NCBI GenBank assembly: GCA_963556145.1
Contig: OY744472.1
Coordinates: 868,001 to 932,000 of the forward strand
Source: Hygrocybe punicea
Taxonomy: Eukaryota > Basidiomycota > Agaricomycetes > Agaricales > Hygrophoraceae
DNA length: 64,000 nucleotides
Direction: 5' to 3'
The notes below the pieces were generated by a model. The model worked only from the letters and a program-made list of their open reading frames with translations. It did not search any database and was not told the DNA's origin. Shown in pieces: positions 21,859-32,640 of the stretch. Position 1 is the first letter of the stretch. Each line of letters starts with the position of its first letter. Position numbers and translations under genes: made by a program.

Positions 21859-23880
21859 TTAATGAGAGATGCCCAATACCATCACCCACTGCACATTTAG
21901 GGAAATACTCTTCAACAAATCATCAGAGCGTTTGAAGGTATTGATCGTGTGGCCGACCACAACGCACGATTCTGCAGGAACATCGCCTGGAAAGTGGGGG
22001 AGTTTCTGAAGTATTTTGAGGGTGTTGGTAAAGTCCGTTTTAACTTTCCGGGCATCATAGATTGGGACTATGAATACAGGCATCAAAAACGAAACCAAGG
22101 ACATTGTGTGAGAGAGAATAAAACTAACCAATGTCATGGAATGACAGCGCAGTCTTTTGGTAAGATGGAGCGGGACGTCGAGTAAAAGGACTAGACTGCA
22201 CGAATTTTGAAGAGGAAGCTTCTATTGAATATGAGTAAGGATTGATAACAGAGCATTGAATGTATACTCACTGCTAGGAGATGCATCCATCCCACTTGCC
22301 GCTGTCGTCGAGAAGGACAGAAAGTCCTTATATAGTTGTGCACGAAATTCCGCCTCACCAGTGACCATTCCAATGGCGCCAACATACCGCTCCCATTCTC
22401 CTGAGAGTAAAGCCCCTTGGATGACTTTGATCGGTTTCGTGTTCCCACCAACTTTTGGCTCATCAAGGAAGTATGAATCGACTAGAATGACAGAAGTGAA
22501 GATCGTTGGGATGGCACCAGCAACAGAGTGGAAGAAACTACGCCCAAATGCTCCAGTAGAGATATTGGCGGGATCGTCACGAGAAAGATTCGAGTACTTG
22601 CCAGATCGAACAAAGGTCACTGCGGAAAACAGCAAACTGTTATGCGATGTGAATTGTCTTTAACCATAAAGTCCTAGCTGACAGCTTACTTTTGGTTGAC
22701 CTTGCGAATGTTGCTGATAACATCGCTGTACTGAGGATTGCCATTCCCTATAGCACTAGACCAAGATACCATGGCCGCTGCCCTATTCAATATTAAGCAT
22801 TGCTTAAGAAGATAAAACCGAATAGTTACTTAATGTTGACACAGTCCTTATATGTATCGACCAACTGAGGGTCTCTTGTACCAATGTCGGACTCATCCGT
22901 GTTTGGAGAGCGTATGCTAAAGCAAGGACATCAATTAAAAAAATAATAGACAGATGTAATGTACCTGGTGATTTGGTTTTGTGCATATGTCACAGCTCCA
23001 TCATCGCTACTGGAAACATTGTCGTCACTGATATCATGAAGATGGGTAGTCTTTGTGACTTTGGAGGAAATCGCCTTCATGGTTTTGATGGATGTATCAG
23101 AGTTGCTGATCATTTATTAATATATGAAGGACAAGAATCATATGAAGTATCATACCGAAGACCATTATCTGCATTTGATTTCTTAGAACCGAATTCGAGT
23201 TTTGCGATAGGCCTATGACATGTCTAACATATGACCAATTATTCAATTTCCAACTCACATGAATGTTTCATCGCTGTCGTCATCCTCATCATGTAATTGA
23301 TGCTGGTTTGACTTTGTCTTCTTCGATGGAGAAGAGAATTTACTATGTAAAGCGATTAAAGAATACACAAATATAAAAGACATTATTTAGAGCTACTGAC
23401 CTGTCTTCGTCTTCCTCTGAAGCATGCCGCCTTTTACCGCTGAATATAAAGAATATTAGTTTGCATGAACAGTATAAATTGAACTTGCAAACCTTGCTCT
23501 ATTGGTGGTCTTCCTGGACCGCCTATATTACTGAAGTAAATCACTAGTATCTGAAAATACAATTCATGAGACACACCTCATAGACGAGACGGGTTTGGCA
23601 ATGCTAGCGACGCTATGAACACTAATAACGTCTTCGTCTTCGGAGTTGGCAATACTACTGGGTGGTTTAGTCATGGTGGATGAATCAGAATATTGGAATA
23701 AACACGTACACTTCATCATCGACAGGCTTGGTGGTGGTGACCTTCTTACCCTTCCTAGAAACAACAGTATGACCTTTATTCAGAACGAGCAGCAATACAT
23801 GAAAATAAATATACATACGAAACGGCGCTTGATCGAGCTTTGGACTGAGTCTTCACATTCACAGACTTCTTAGGGGCCAT
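21859..23880 (-). CDS. Multi-exon hypothetical gene, VPIYDAR family
   Basis: Starts at ATG 23878-23880 (MAPKKSVNVKTQSKAR) and ends at TAA 21859-21861. The first part is a chain of small exons coding a basic then acidic, Ser-rich region (KGKKVTTTK, NSEDEDVISVHSV, DISDDNVSSSDDG). Introns 22917-22964, 22793-22829, 22637-22689, 22222-22271 and 22078-22138 join the folded half. That half contains SWSSAIGNGNPQYSDV, FVRSGKYSNLSRDDPAN, GAFGRSFFHSVAGAIPTIF, VPIYDARKV and a final SCVVVGHTINTFK. No catalytic motif or named domain is recognised. A nuclear location is suggested only by the charged N-terminus. Its last exon is duplicated just downstream. Confidence 0.7.
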
Positions 23881-24783
23881 TGCAAAGATAAGAGCTTTAG
23901 GGCGAGGAATGAATCTGTGCGAGATATCGTAGATGAATGAAGGGTCGGATGTGGACGATACCATTGCGCTCTCATCGCTATTTAAGTACACTGAGACAGA
24001 TCGAATACAATAAAGAACTTGTTTATGGAGATCACACCGGCAGGTATGAAAACTACATCTGTTGATGGTTTGAAGGAGAACTATTCGGATCATAGCGCCA
24101 TAAAAATGAAAAGAATCAGGGACATTCCCCATGATGTAGAACCCATGATTGACCAGCTGTTACGCTCAGCATCATCCAACAACATGGATATGGATTACTG
24201 GTATGGAGAATAATCAAACACTAAGTCTAATTAGGATTTTGGAATGTAGAACAGCTGTCACCACATGGAACTGATCATAAGATCATAACACAGCCAAATC
24301 GGAAATAGAAGTTTATGTGACATATTTACTCATTTCCAAACAAATACAAACATCGGATCAACTATACTGACAGTTGCATCGGAAACAAATCATTCTGAAT
24401 GGATAGGGATTTCCTTTTAATGCTGTACAATAAGGAGGTCAAGCATTACGATAGCTGTCGATGTATATCCTGTCCTATAAAATGGAGAAAAACAATAAGA
24501 ATCTATTGAGAAGATCTGCAACACAAGAATGCAAACACCATACAGACATCACAAGTTCATGGAGGATGAACATGATGCACTGCCATAATCTCGATGACGA
24601 TCGAAAACGATTCATGATAAAACAGTCGAAAATTGCGTTTGAATTATAAATCCCACTTCCACTTTGCAAATGGACACCTATTACGATTTCAAAAGCGCAT
24701 GTCAGTCCATATACCACTGAAGGCATTCATACATTCAACTCTACTTTACAGCTGAACATTTAAGTAATCTCATATCGACACGG
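23881..24783. other. Divergent promoter region
   Basis: Lies between two divergently transcribed genes (starts at 23880 minus and 24784 plus), so it should hold both promoters. A 64-codon plus-strand frame at 24019-24213 has no support as a gene. Confidence 0.45.
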
Positions 24784-25845
24784 ATGGACAATGATGACAG
24801 TCAACTCGCCAATGCTACAAATGTATGTTCAAATTTTACGATGTATGCTGTGTTTCATTACATTTGCAGATTTCGAATATCAATGTAGTTCATAATGACT
24901 CACCAAATTGCTGGAAACTTACACAGCCGAGTACTGATACCACCGAGCATGAAGAACTTGTCTTAAGCTTACAGGCGATATTGGTGGCCAAAGACCTACC
25001 ACCAATCACCAGCAGGTATATTGTTCCATCACATAAATCGTAAACAATTGATATACATATATTTTCCAGACCACCCGAACGTCGAACACCATTTCTTCGT
25101 CAGAGCATCCTTATAGCAGGTCTCAACATACCACTGTTCGAATCGTACCTTGACAACCTCCGCATCTTACATCAGAAACTGGCCCGTACTTTCCCAGAAC
25201 GTGCAATGCTGGACTTCATGTCATCCACCTATATCGAATACACTGCATTATCTATTGGCACCCGATACTTCACCGATCGCCAACATGACAATGTTTCATA
25301 CCATATTCCATTTGAACACAACGTCGATCCCAAAGGTATCCTGTCATCCATGAGCAATACTCGATACTTCCATGGGACGGATAATGAGGTCCTTTATTTC
25401 AAGTTAACATCAGACGGAGGCCGGCATTGGTGAGTGCTCAGCACAACAATAGTTTGACCATTGATAATGATATAGATGACAGCTTTGTACCTGCCAGTCC
25501 AACTTGCTTCAGGATTGGTGACATTGTAGAAGTCCAGATGACGGTATCGGCGGTTTCAGTCAAGAACGACAAATTTAAGATGATACTCAATCTGCGCTCA
25601 TTAGCGCTGGTCAACAGCGAGTTTACTGAGGTACCAGACATATCTAATAATTCAATGAATAATAACTAATGTACATCCAGAATGCAACGATAGGTCGAAT
25701 GAAGGCACCTCATCCTGCTCTCAATACAATGACCAGGATTAATATCAAACGTAATGTGGGTTATGTCCAGTTGACAGATGATGGTGAAGATGTCATAGAA
25801 ACCCGAAGACGTTTGACAAACCTCAGGATGAATGAAACCGATTGA
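24784..25845 (+). CDS. Five-exon hypothetical gene with FRIGDIVEVQ motif
   Basis: Exons 24784-24822, 24870-25015, 25070-25429, 25483-25630 and 25681-25845 join in frame through GT-AG introns of 47, 54, 53 and 50 nt. The protein starts MDNDDSQLANATN and ends LRMNETD. Recognisable stretches are RRTPFLRQSILIAGLNIP, HIPFEHNVDPKG and FRIGDIVEVQ followed by KFKMILNLRSLAL. The last resembles a small beta-barrel segment that I have the impression of having seen in many Agaricomycete predicted proteins, but I cannot name the family. The intron at 25430-25482 removes an in-frame TGA and is needed for the model. Confidence 0.7.
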
Positions 25846-26084
25846 CATCCATTATCATTACGTCGTACACTCACATGTTTGCAATCACACATCATAATCC
25901 ATGAATACCAATTTTATATGATATTATTTTCTGCAATACGTTCACAAGTGAAATAACAACACAAATGGTTTCAAGAAGTGACTAGATAACTGAGTATTAT
26001 TTAATTATATAAAGTCCTCATCAGTTTCCTGTTTGCATTATTAATATATTCAAAGCACACGTTAAATTTTAATACATCGCAAAA
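25846..26084. other. AT-rich spacer
   Basis: Nothing recognisable. Confidence 0.4.
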
Positions 26085-26468
26085 ATGTTTGATATGTTGT
26101 TTATACAATGGTTTGTGCAAGGGCAATGCTGCAGATTCATGCTGGGACATCTGTTGAACGCTTATCAAACGGTGTTAGAACCGGCCTGTTCACACAATTA
26201 TTCACTGTTTGCATTATCAACAATTCCAATGCACATATTAAATCTTGCTACATCACAGATACATCCAGTATATTGTTCGTACAATTGTTTCAGCAAATGC
26301 AATGCTGCAGGGTAATCCTGAGACAGCTGCCAAACACTTGTCGAACAGTGTTCGGCCTGTTCGACAAGTATTCTCTATTTGCATTATTAATAATTCTAAT
26401 GCACATAGTACATGTAGCTACATCACAGATACATCCAGTATGTTGCTTATACAATTGTTTCTGTGAGG

Positions 26469-27658
26469 TAGTGTTGCCGAAGTTCGGTTCGGTCCGGTTT
26501 TTTGACTTTTTTGGAAAACCAGAACCGAAACCGTTGGTTCGGTTCAGCCAAATGCCGGACCGGAACCGGAACCGCGTCGAACGGTTTCAACGCGTTCGGT
26601 CTGCGTTCGAACGTGGTTCGAACCGCGAACCAACCTCCAAATACCTCGCGCGGGCCAGACGCGCGTCAATTGACGCGGCTGTCACCCTCACGAGGTAGAT
26701 GGGGGGGCTCCATCTGTTTTTGCGAGGTTGGGTTGGGGCCAGGCACTTCCCATGGGCATCTGCGCGTGCTACCTACCTCGGCGAAGAACGGGGACGCGTC
26801 AATTGACACGCTCCGTCTGTTTTCGCGAGGTTGGATGGGGCTGGGGACTTCCTATGGGCATCCGCACGTCAATTGACACAGCTAGGGCGTGTTCGTGAGG
26901 TGGGTCTTCGTCGTCGCCTTGTCCATTCCCCTCGTTAGCCGATGTCGTTGGGACTGGATTTGGGGGACGTACCTGGCTGCTGCCGCCGGTGTTGCTCTGC
27001 TGCTGCTGCTGCTGCTGCCGTTGCCGCTGCCGCCGCTGCTGCTGCTGCTGTTGCCGTTGCCGTTGCTGCTGCTGCTGCTGCTGCTGCTGTTGTTGCGGTC
27101 ATTTGGCCGTCGTCGTTGTCGTCATTTGGCCGTCGTCGTCGTCATCATCGTCGTCGTCGTCGGGGTGGTGGTATGTGGTGTTGCCACTGCCGTTGCTGCT
27201 GCTGCCGCTGCTGCCATCGATTCACTCCGACTCGCGTTGGAACGCGAGGGAGGTTGTTGGGTGGAGTTGACCGCGGGCGCCTTCTTTATGCGGTCAAGGT
27301 GGGCCACGAGGGGCTGTTCTATGTAATAAAATGTCAGTAAAATATAGTATGAGGCCGTTACTTACCGTGGTTGTTGAGTAACATTAGTGTTGAGTCGAAA
27401 TTGGGGTGTCGCGCGAGTATGTTTAAGGTCACATGACCTAAGTTCACGTGACTGCATAAGAAAAAAATGTGAAAAATTAAGTATCTAAATGAGTATCTAC
27501 GTAGGTAACTATACATTACGGTTCGCGGTTTGAACCGCGTTTGAACGCGGTTTGAACCGCATGTCAGTGCCAGAACCGCAAACTGAACCAGCGGTTCGGT
27601 TCGGTTCGCGGTTCAAACCGGGTTCGGTTCGGTTCCGAACCGAACTTCGGCATCACTA
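26469..27658 (-). mobile_element. E1, non-autonomous hAT-like element, GGTTC type
   Basis: Ends are TAGTGTTGCCGAAGTTCGG and the inverted GAACTTCGGCATCACTA. The 8-bp duplication CTGTGAGG is perfect (26461-26468 and 27659-27666). Subterminal zones are dense in GGTTC/GAACC words. On the minus strand, from the right end, come a GTCATGTGACC segment, a short exon-like piece, an intron-like GTAAGT...TACATAG (about 27305-27367), a GCT/GCC/GTC triplet tract (26985-27215) and then repeated CCTCGCG/TCAATTGA boxes (26642-26905). No transposase. The element split one unit of the 170-bp satellite. Confidence 0.9.
26642..26697. repeat. Nested palindrome box in E1
   Basis: TACCTCGCG, then GCGCGTCAATTGACGCG at the centre, then ACGAGGTA, followed by GATGGG. 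A second, looser copy is at 26774-26831, and half copies lie at about 26700-26735 and 26866-26901. Confidence 0.85.
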
Positions 27659-28040
27659 CTGTGAGGACAATGCCCCGGATCAAAGCTGGGACACCTGCCG
27701 AACACTTGTCGAACAGTGTTCGACCTGTTCGACAAGTACCCACTGCTTGAATTGTTAGTAATTCTAATACTCATTGTACTTGTAGCTACATCACAGATAC
27801 ATTGAATACAATGTTCATACAATTGTTTGTGACAAGGCAATGCTGCAGATTGAAACTGGGACACTGGCCGAACACTTGTCGAACACTGTTCAGCCTGTTC
27901 GACAAGTACCCACTGCTTGCATTATTAGTAATTCTAATACACATTGTACTTGTAGCTATATCACAGATACACCGAATACATTGTTCTTATAATTGTTTTG
28001 GCAAAATCAATGCCTCAGATTCAAGGTGCACACACATAAT

Positions 28041-28750
28041 TCCAATGCATCCAGCAAAATATATGTATCTGCAGACACACATTTCACATATGGTTCATCC
28101 TGTGTCTACCACACAGAAAATATACCCAGGAAACTCATTGAACACTGAACACTGTTCAGCCCATTCACCTCATCTATATTTCAAAAGGTGCACATTACAC
28201 TACCAATGCAGTCCGTTATGTCAATAAAGCTGTCAAGCAAAGACGTTGCAACACTACCTATTCCAAAATTGGCAACTGTGGTCTGGGAACCTGTGATCAA
28301 GCCGCCTTATTGTTCTTGCTTATTGGGACACCAAATTCTCACAGTTACAAAGTCAGCAGTCACACAGTTTCAAAACTATTCCCAGGGCTTCAAAATTGTT
28401 CCCACAGTTTGCAAAGATTGTTCCCACGGCTTGGCAAATTAGAGTCTGACCCTGAGTTGAAAAATCCACCGTATAGAACGATTCCCTTATAGGGACTCGT
28501 AATATACACTGCAGATATCAGGACATATTCTCGCCTCCCTGAACTTTAATAACCACATTTTTTACCAGTCATTCCACCTCTTACTGGACCTCACTTGTCC
28601 ATATTTGTATTGAAACATTATGCATTTCAATGTAGCAAATGATACACATCACGTCATGCAGACAGGACAAGGAAACAATGACAAAATTAACACATTGACT
28701 CTGGAGCATTGCAGATATGAAGACAAAGCTTGCAGCCAGACCAGAGAATA
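28041..28750. other. Intergenic
   Basis: No supported gene. A short run of CACAGTTTCAAAA/CCCAGGGCTTCAAAA words lies at about 28355-28440. Confidence 0.4.
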
Positions 28751-30989
28751 TCACTTCCTTAACCTCTCACTGGTCCTCACTTGTCCAGTCTTAGGTTTTT
28801 TGGGTTTGTCCTTTCTTTTTGATGATGCTCCCCCAGCACCTCCGCCATGGCGTGGTTTGCCCTTGCCCTTGCCCTTGTCCCCACTGGGTGGTCCAGGTGG
28901 ATCCTCAACCTCATGCTCTTCCTCTTTCTCTTCCAAGAATGTCCTCAGCCTATCTGCTCTCTCCAACAACTTGTGAGTGTGTTCCACAGTGTATGAAGAT
29001 CCCCACACATATTTGGGAATCCCCCTGGTAGAGTCGAAGTTGCCTTCGGTGAAGTGAGCGGCCGCAAATTCTTGTAAGGCCAGGCCAATGACCAATAGAA
29101 TAACTGCAATGTCAGCCAGATATTGCAACGTCTCCATCCATACCATGATCTCTTCTAGAGCATTGCCATCATGGAACTCAGGCGGCAGAAATTGGCCAGG
29201 GTAACTCCATGACATCCAGGCATGTTCAGGATTATTGACGTCCCATTCCTGACCCGGGTTATTCATTTCAACATGTATTCTTGAAATGTATTACTCACAT
29301 AATGGTCATAGCAAAACTTGACCAAACTCAGGTATTGCCTACTGTCGTTCAAGGTTTGTAAATATGCAAATCTTGCCTCTTTGTCTGGGCCGACTGCGGC
29401 TGGACTAAACAACCAGATAAACAAATGGAAATGCACATGGGGCAGATAATGCATATCACTTACGATCAATTTGGCAATGTGCTTGCAGCCCCGTACTCAT
29501 TCCATGTTGAAGGTCCAGGCTCGTTTTCCGAGATGTCGTCATCATCAGAAATATCCACATATCTCCTCTTCTTGGTGTTTTTGTTCTTCAACAGATTCTC
29601 TGTATCTGAGGCCCTTGCAGACTTGAATTTGAGGGCCACCAACCCGCCTGCCTGCCGGTTCTCCCAGTGGTCAAAGACCAGCTTCAGCTGGTCCTTCTTC
29701 ATCTTTGTCGGCTCCATTATCTGCTGTCCATCGGGGAGATACTCAGCATCTATAAATTCCCCCAGGGAATCTCTTATCCTCAACCATGGGACTGTCGCAT
29801 TCTGGTTGTTCATATATTGGCCTGCAACATATGGTGAGTCGTGTTTTATTCCAGTCATTCTGCTCAACTTACGGTAGGACATTGTCACAAATGCCCTAAA
29901 GACATCCTTCTTCTTCGGCAGTGACATCCCCTTTGTATCAGGGAGGATGGGTGCACCAAACTCATCGACTTGCAAGACAAATGGCACGCTCTTATCATGT
30001 TCCTTCCTGGGCAGGCTGGGACCCTTTTCCTTGTCGACATCAATTTCTTCTCCATCACTCTGCTCATCTAATGTATGCTCAGAGAAGTGAATGTTGATGA
30101 TACCTTGAACATACCATATTCGGTAAACACCCACTCATTCCATAATTTCATCACCTCGTCCTGGAAAGTTTTGCTTTTTGAAAAAATTTCCCCTTGAATG
30201 TTGTGGGTTTCAAATCTACCGATAATGTTGGGTGAGTTCAAATAATTTGCAGCAGGTGAAATATTACTTCGTTGTTTGAGCAACGCCTTTCCGATCCTTC
30301 CAGCCAACCAAGACAAGCACCTTCGCCCCCATCTGCACATCCAATTCCTTTACAAACTTGCTAACCACCTTGCTCATCGAATTTTCCGCATTGCTACCCC
30401 AGAGGCTTCAGTAGAAGACAACGATGTGAGAAAAGGTTTTCACTTACCTACTCCGCACTTCATCTGTTAGTTTCCCACTATTCCACTCCGCAGTGAGACC
30501 CTCAAACTCTGCCCTTCTTTCGGGGGTCAACTTCTCCATGACCCAGGTGCAAGCATCTTTATATGTGGCAATGAACTCCTTGCTTCCGGGCTTTCCACCT
30601 GAAAGCTCCTGGATTCTCTCTTTTATTTCCTCCTTCATCTTCTCCACCACAACAGCACGTAAGTCCCATGTTCTGACAAATTTCGCTCGAGTCTTCTTTT
30701 TGCCAGCATCCTCATGTCCATCATCCTTGTGATTCTTCAACCATATGATGATTTTCTACATAAAACGTGATATCAGCCTATATGTGAGTATATAGCTTAT
30801 AAGGCGAAGTTCAAGTACTTTGGCCAAACCCTCAATGTGACCATCCTTAACAACTTCCCTGCTCTTCTTCTTTATTTCCGAACAAATTCTTTTAATGATC
30901 AATGTCTTGCTGTCCCTGTCAGGGGCATTTTGGTAATCCTGCTTATGGTTTTTCAGGATTTCAAGATATTCAGGAACAACCCAAGTCAT
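28751..30989 (-). CDS. Multi-exon hypothetical gene with basic C-terminus
   Basis: Modelled from ATG 30987-30989 (MTWVVPEYLEILKNHKQDY) to the stop at 28751. Exons join in frame. AAA at GTACTT joins KIIIWLKNHKDDG; GVAQTT joins KFETHNIQGEIFSKS; WVFTEY joins DEQSDGEEIDVDKEKG; and a last exon starts near EWDVNNPEHAWMSW. Distinct segments are KFVRTWDLRAVVVEKMKEEI, GGKPGSKEFIATYKDAC, VLVLVGWKDRKGVAQ, a hydrophobic stretch YLADIAVILLVIGLALQEF that could be a membrane segment or a buried helix, and a basic tail (KRKDKPKKPKTGQ). The splice around 29490 is ambiguous because a TGA must be avoided. No named domain is recognised. Confidence 0.6.
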
Positions 30990-31079
30990 AGTGGAGGGGA
31001 TGATAGTGGGGATAATTTTTGATGTGATGCTAAGGGGGATGAGCAAGGGGGAAACAATTTTCAACCATCCAAACACGAT

Positions 31080-31170
31080 CATGTGATGCAGGGATTGGAT
31101 TACAGTCACATGACCTGTGTGACCTGTCACGGCCGATTCACCTGCTGTGACATGTCACATCACATTTTGC
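31080..31170 (-). promoter_or_regulatory. Cluster of CACATG/GTCACGGCCGA words upstream of a gene
   Basis: CATGTGAT, GTCACATGACC, TGTCACGGCCGATTCA and TGACATGTCACATCAC lie within 90 bp, about 100 bp upstream of the start of the gene above. Related words recur at 37985-38030, 38795-38845, 40025-40065 and 43556-43590. They may be promoter elements or remains of a repeat. Confidence 0.4.
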
Positions 31171-32079
31171 GCACAGGATTCAACCTTTAAGTTTTGCAAA
31201 AACATGGGATACATTTTGACAACTACTAAAAATACAGTAATACAATGTATGTAATGAGACATAAAATACAAAATTTGCAGAATCGAAAGCTGACAACAAT
31301 GGGGACAATGACAACATTTGCAGATGGAAACTTATAGTGGAAAATCTAATGATAAATAATGAGAGGCAGACGCGACTGGTAAATGATTGATTAAGCATGA
31401 GCCGGTATTCTGCTAACGAACAGCAGAACACCTACTTGGTTCAGGATGCAGTGGCAACATCCATATCGCCTTCAGGGCTGTAAATCGGCTCTCTTGCGAA
31501 ATCCCTTTTTTCTGTGGATGCTGCAGCCAATGCCTTCGCCATGTCAGAATTCCTACTTGCAATTGTGAACATTGGTCCACTCCAATTGAAACCCCAAGTG
31601 TCGCTTGTTATCGGAGCTTCATCATCTAGTGTTGCCGTAGTTCGGTTCCGAACCTAGCCGAACCCAGTTCAAACCCCGAACCGAACCTGGGGTTCAGTCT
31701 AAGTTCAGCCAAATGCTGAACCGGACCACAGGTTCGGTTCAGGGTTTCGAGGCCGGCCGGATTTCCTGAATGGCTCCAAACTGCGTCCAAACCGCGAACG
31801 CGGATATTTTTAAGGTATTTATTTCATTTGTTTTTCGTATTTCTTTACTTACTTTTACGTGTTAAACGGTATCATGTGACCATTACACGAAGGTTTCTTC
31901 ACCAACAACAACAACGCAAGGCCAATGAACGCGACACAATGTCACGTTCATGGACACAGGTAAGTTTTATCATTTATCTTAACTTTACTAATATTATCTG
32001 TTACAGGAAACTCAACCACGACCACATCGCGAGCACACCACCGCAGCACAAAATGGATCCCAACGCCAACGCGATGCCA

Positions 32080-32575
32080 ACGGACGCGGGACAGCCGCAA
32101 CACCACCACCACCACCACCACCGGCGGCGGCGGCAACTGCAACGGCAATGGCAACGGCAACCAGGCAACGACGACGGCAACAGCCAGCAGCAGCGCCGGC
32201 AGCAATGGCAGCAGCAGCAGTGACAGCAGCAGTGGCAACAGCGGCAGCAGCAGCAGCAACGCCGGCAGCAGCAATGCCGGCAACAGCAGCAGCAGCTGCT
32301 GCTGCATCAAGCCATCCAACGCGGGACAGCGGCAACACCAGCGGTGGCAACAACAACAGCAACAACAACCACGACGGCCAGCAGCAGCAGCAGCAATGCC
32401 GGCAGCAGCAGCAACAGCAGCAGCAGCAACGGCAACAGCAGCAGCAACAGCAGCAACGGCAACGGCCACAACAGCAGCAGCAGTGGCAGCAGCAACGGCC
32501 ACGGCAGCAGCAGCAGCGCCGGCAGCGGCAGCAACAGCAGCAGTGGCAGCGGCAGCAGCGCCGGACGGCTCCCCC
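32080..32575 (+). repeat. CAG/CAA/CCN triplet tract of E2
   Basis: Nearly 500 bp of imperfect triplets open in several frames (poly-Gln, poly-Ala, poly-Ser/Asn). The frame QRKANERD...TPPPPPP runs into it after the intron, but whether any frame is translated is not known. Confidence 0.8.
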
Positions 32576-32585
32576 ACAGCCCATC

Positions 32586-32640
32586 TACCTCGCGAAGTGC
32601 AGTGCCGTATCAATTGATACATGCCTGCCATTCGCGAGGA
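32586..32640. repeat. Nested palindrome box in E2
   Basis: TACCTCGCGAA, then GTATCAATTGATAC, then TTCGCGAGG; preceded by CCCATC, the inverse of the GATGGG found beside the boxes in E1 and E3. Confidence 0.85.

Larger units (their letters stand above)
26085..28040. repeat. Satellite of about 170 bp, five copies, interrupted by E1
   Basis: Copies begin near CAATGCTGCAG at 26121, 26296, 26466 (its right part displaced to 27665 by E1), 27835 and 28003, giving a period of 168-175 bp once E1 and its duplication are removed. Most units hold a perfect inverted repeat, ACTTGTCGAACA and TGTTCGACAAGT, and the line GTAGCTACATCACAGATACA. Confidence 0.85.

Noticed and set aside
26889..27340. Poly-Leu/Ala/Cys frames in E1
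   Set aside because: Products of the GCT/GCC triplet tract. The element's gene-like orientation is the other strand.
31430..31626. Separate small gene downstream of E2
   Set aside because: The frame is the exact continuation of the interrupted gene on the other side of E2 once one target duplication is removed.
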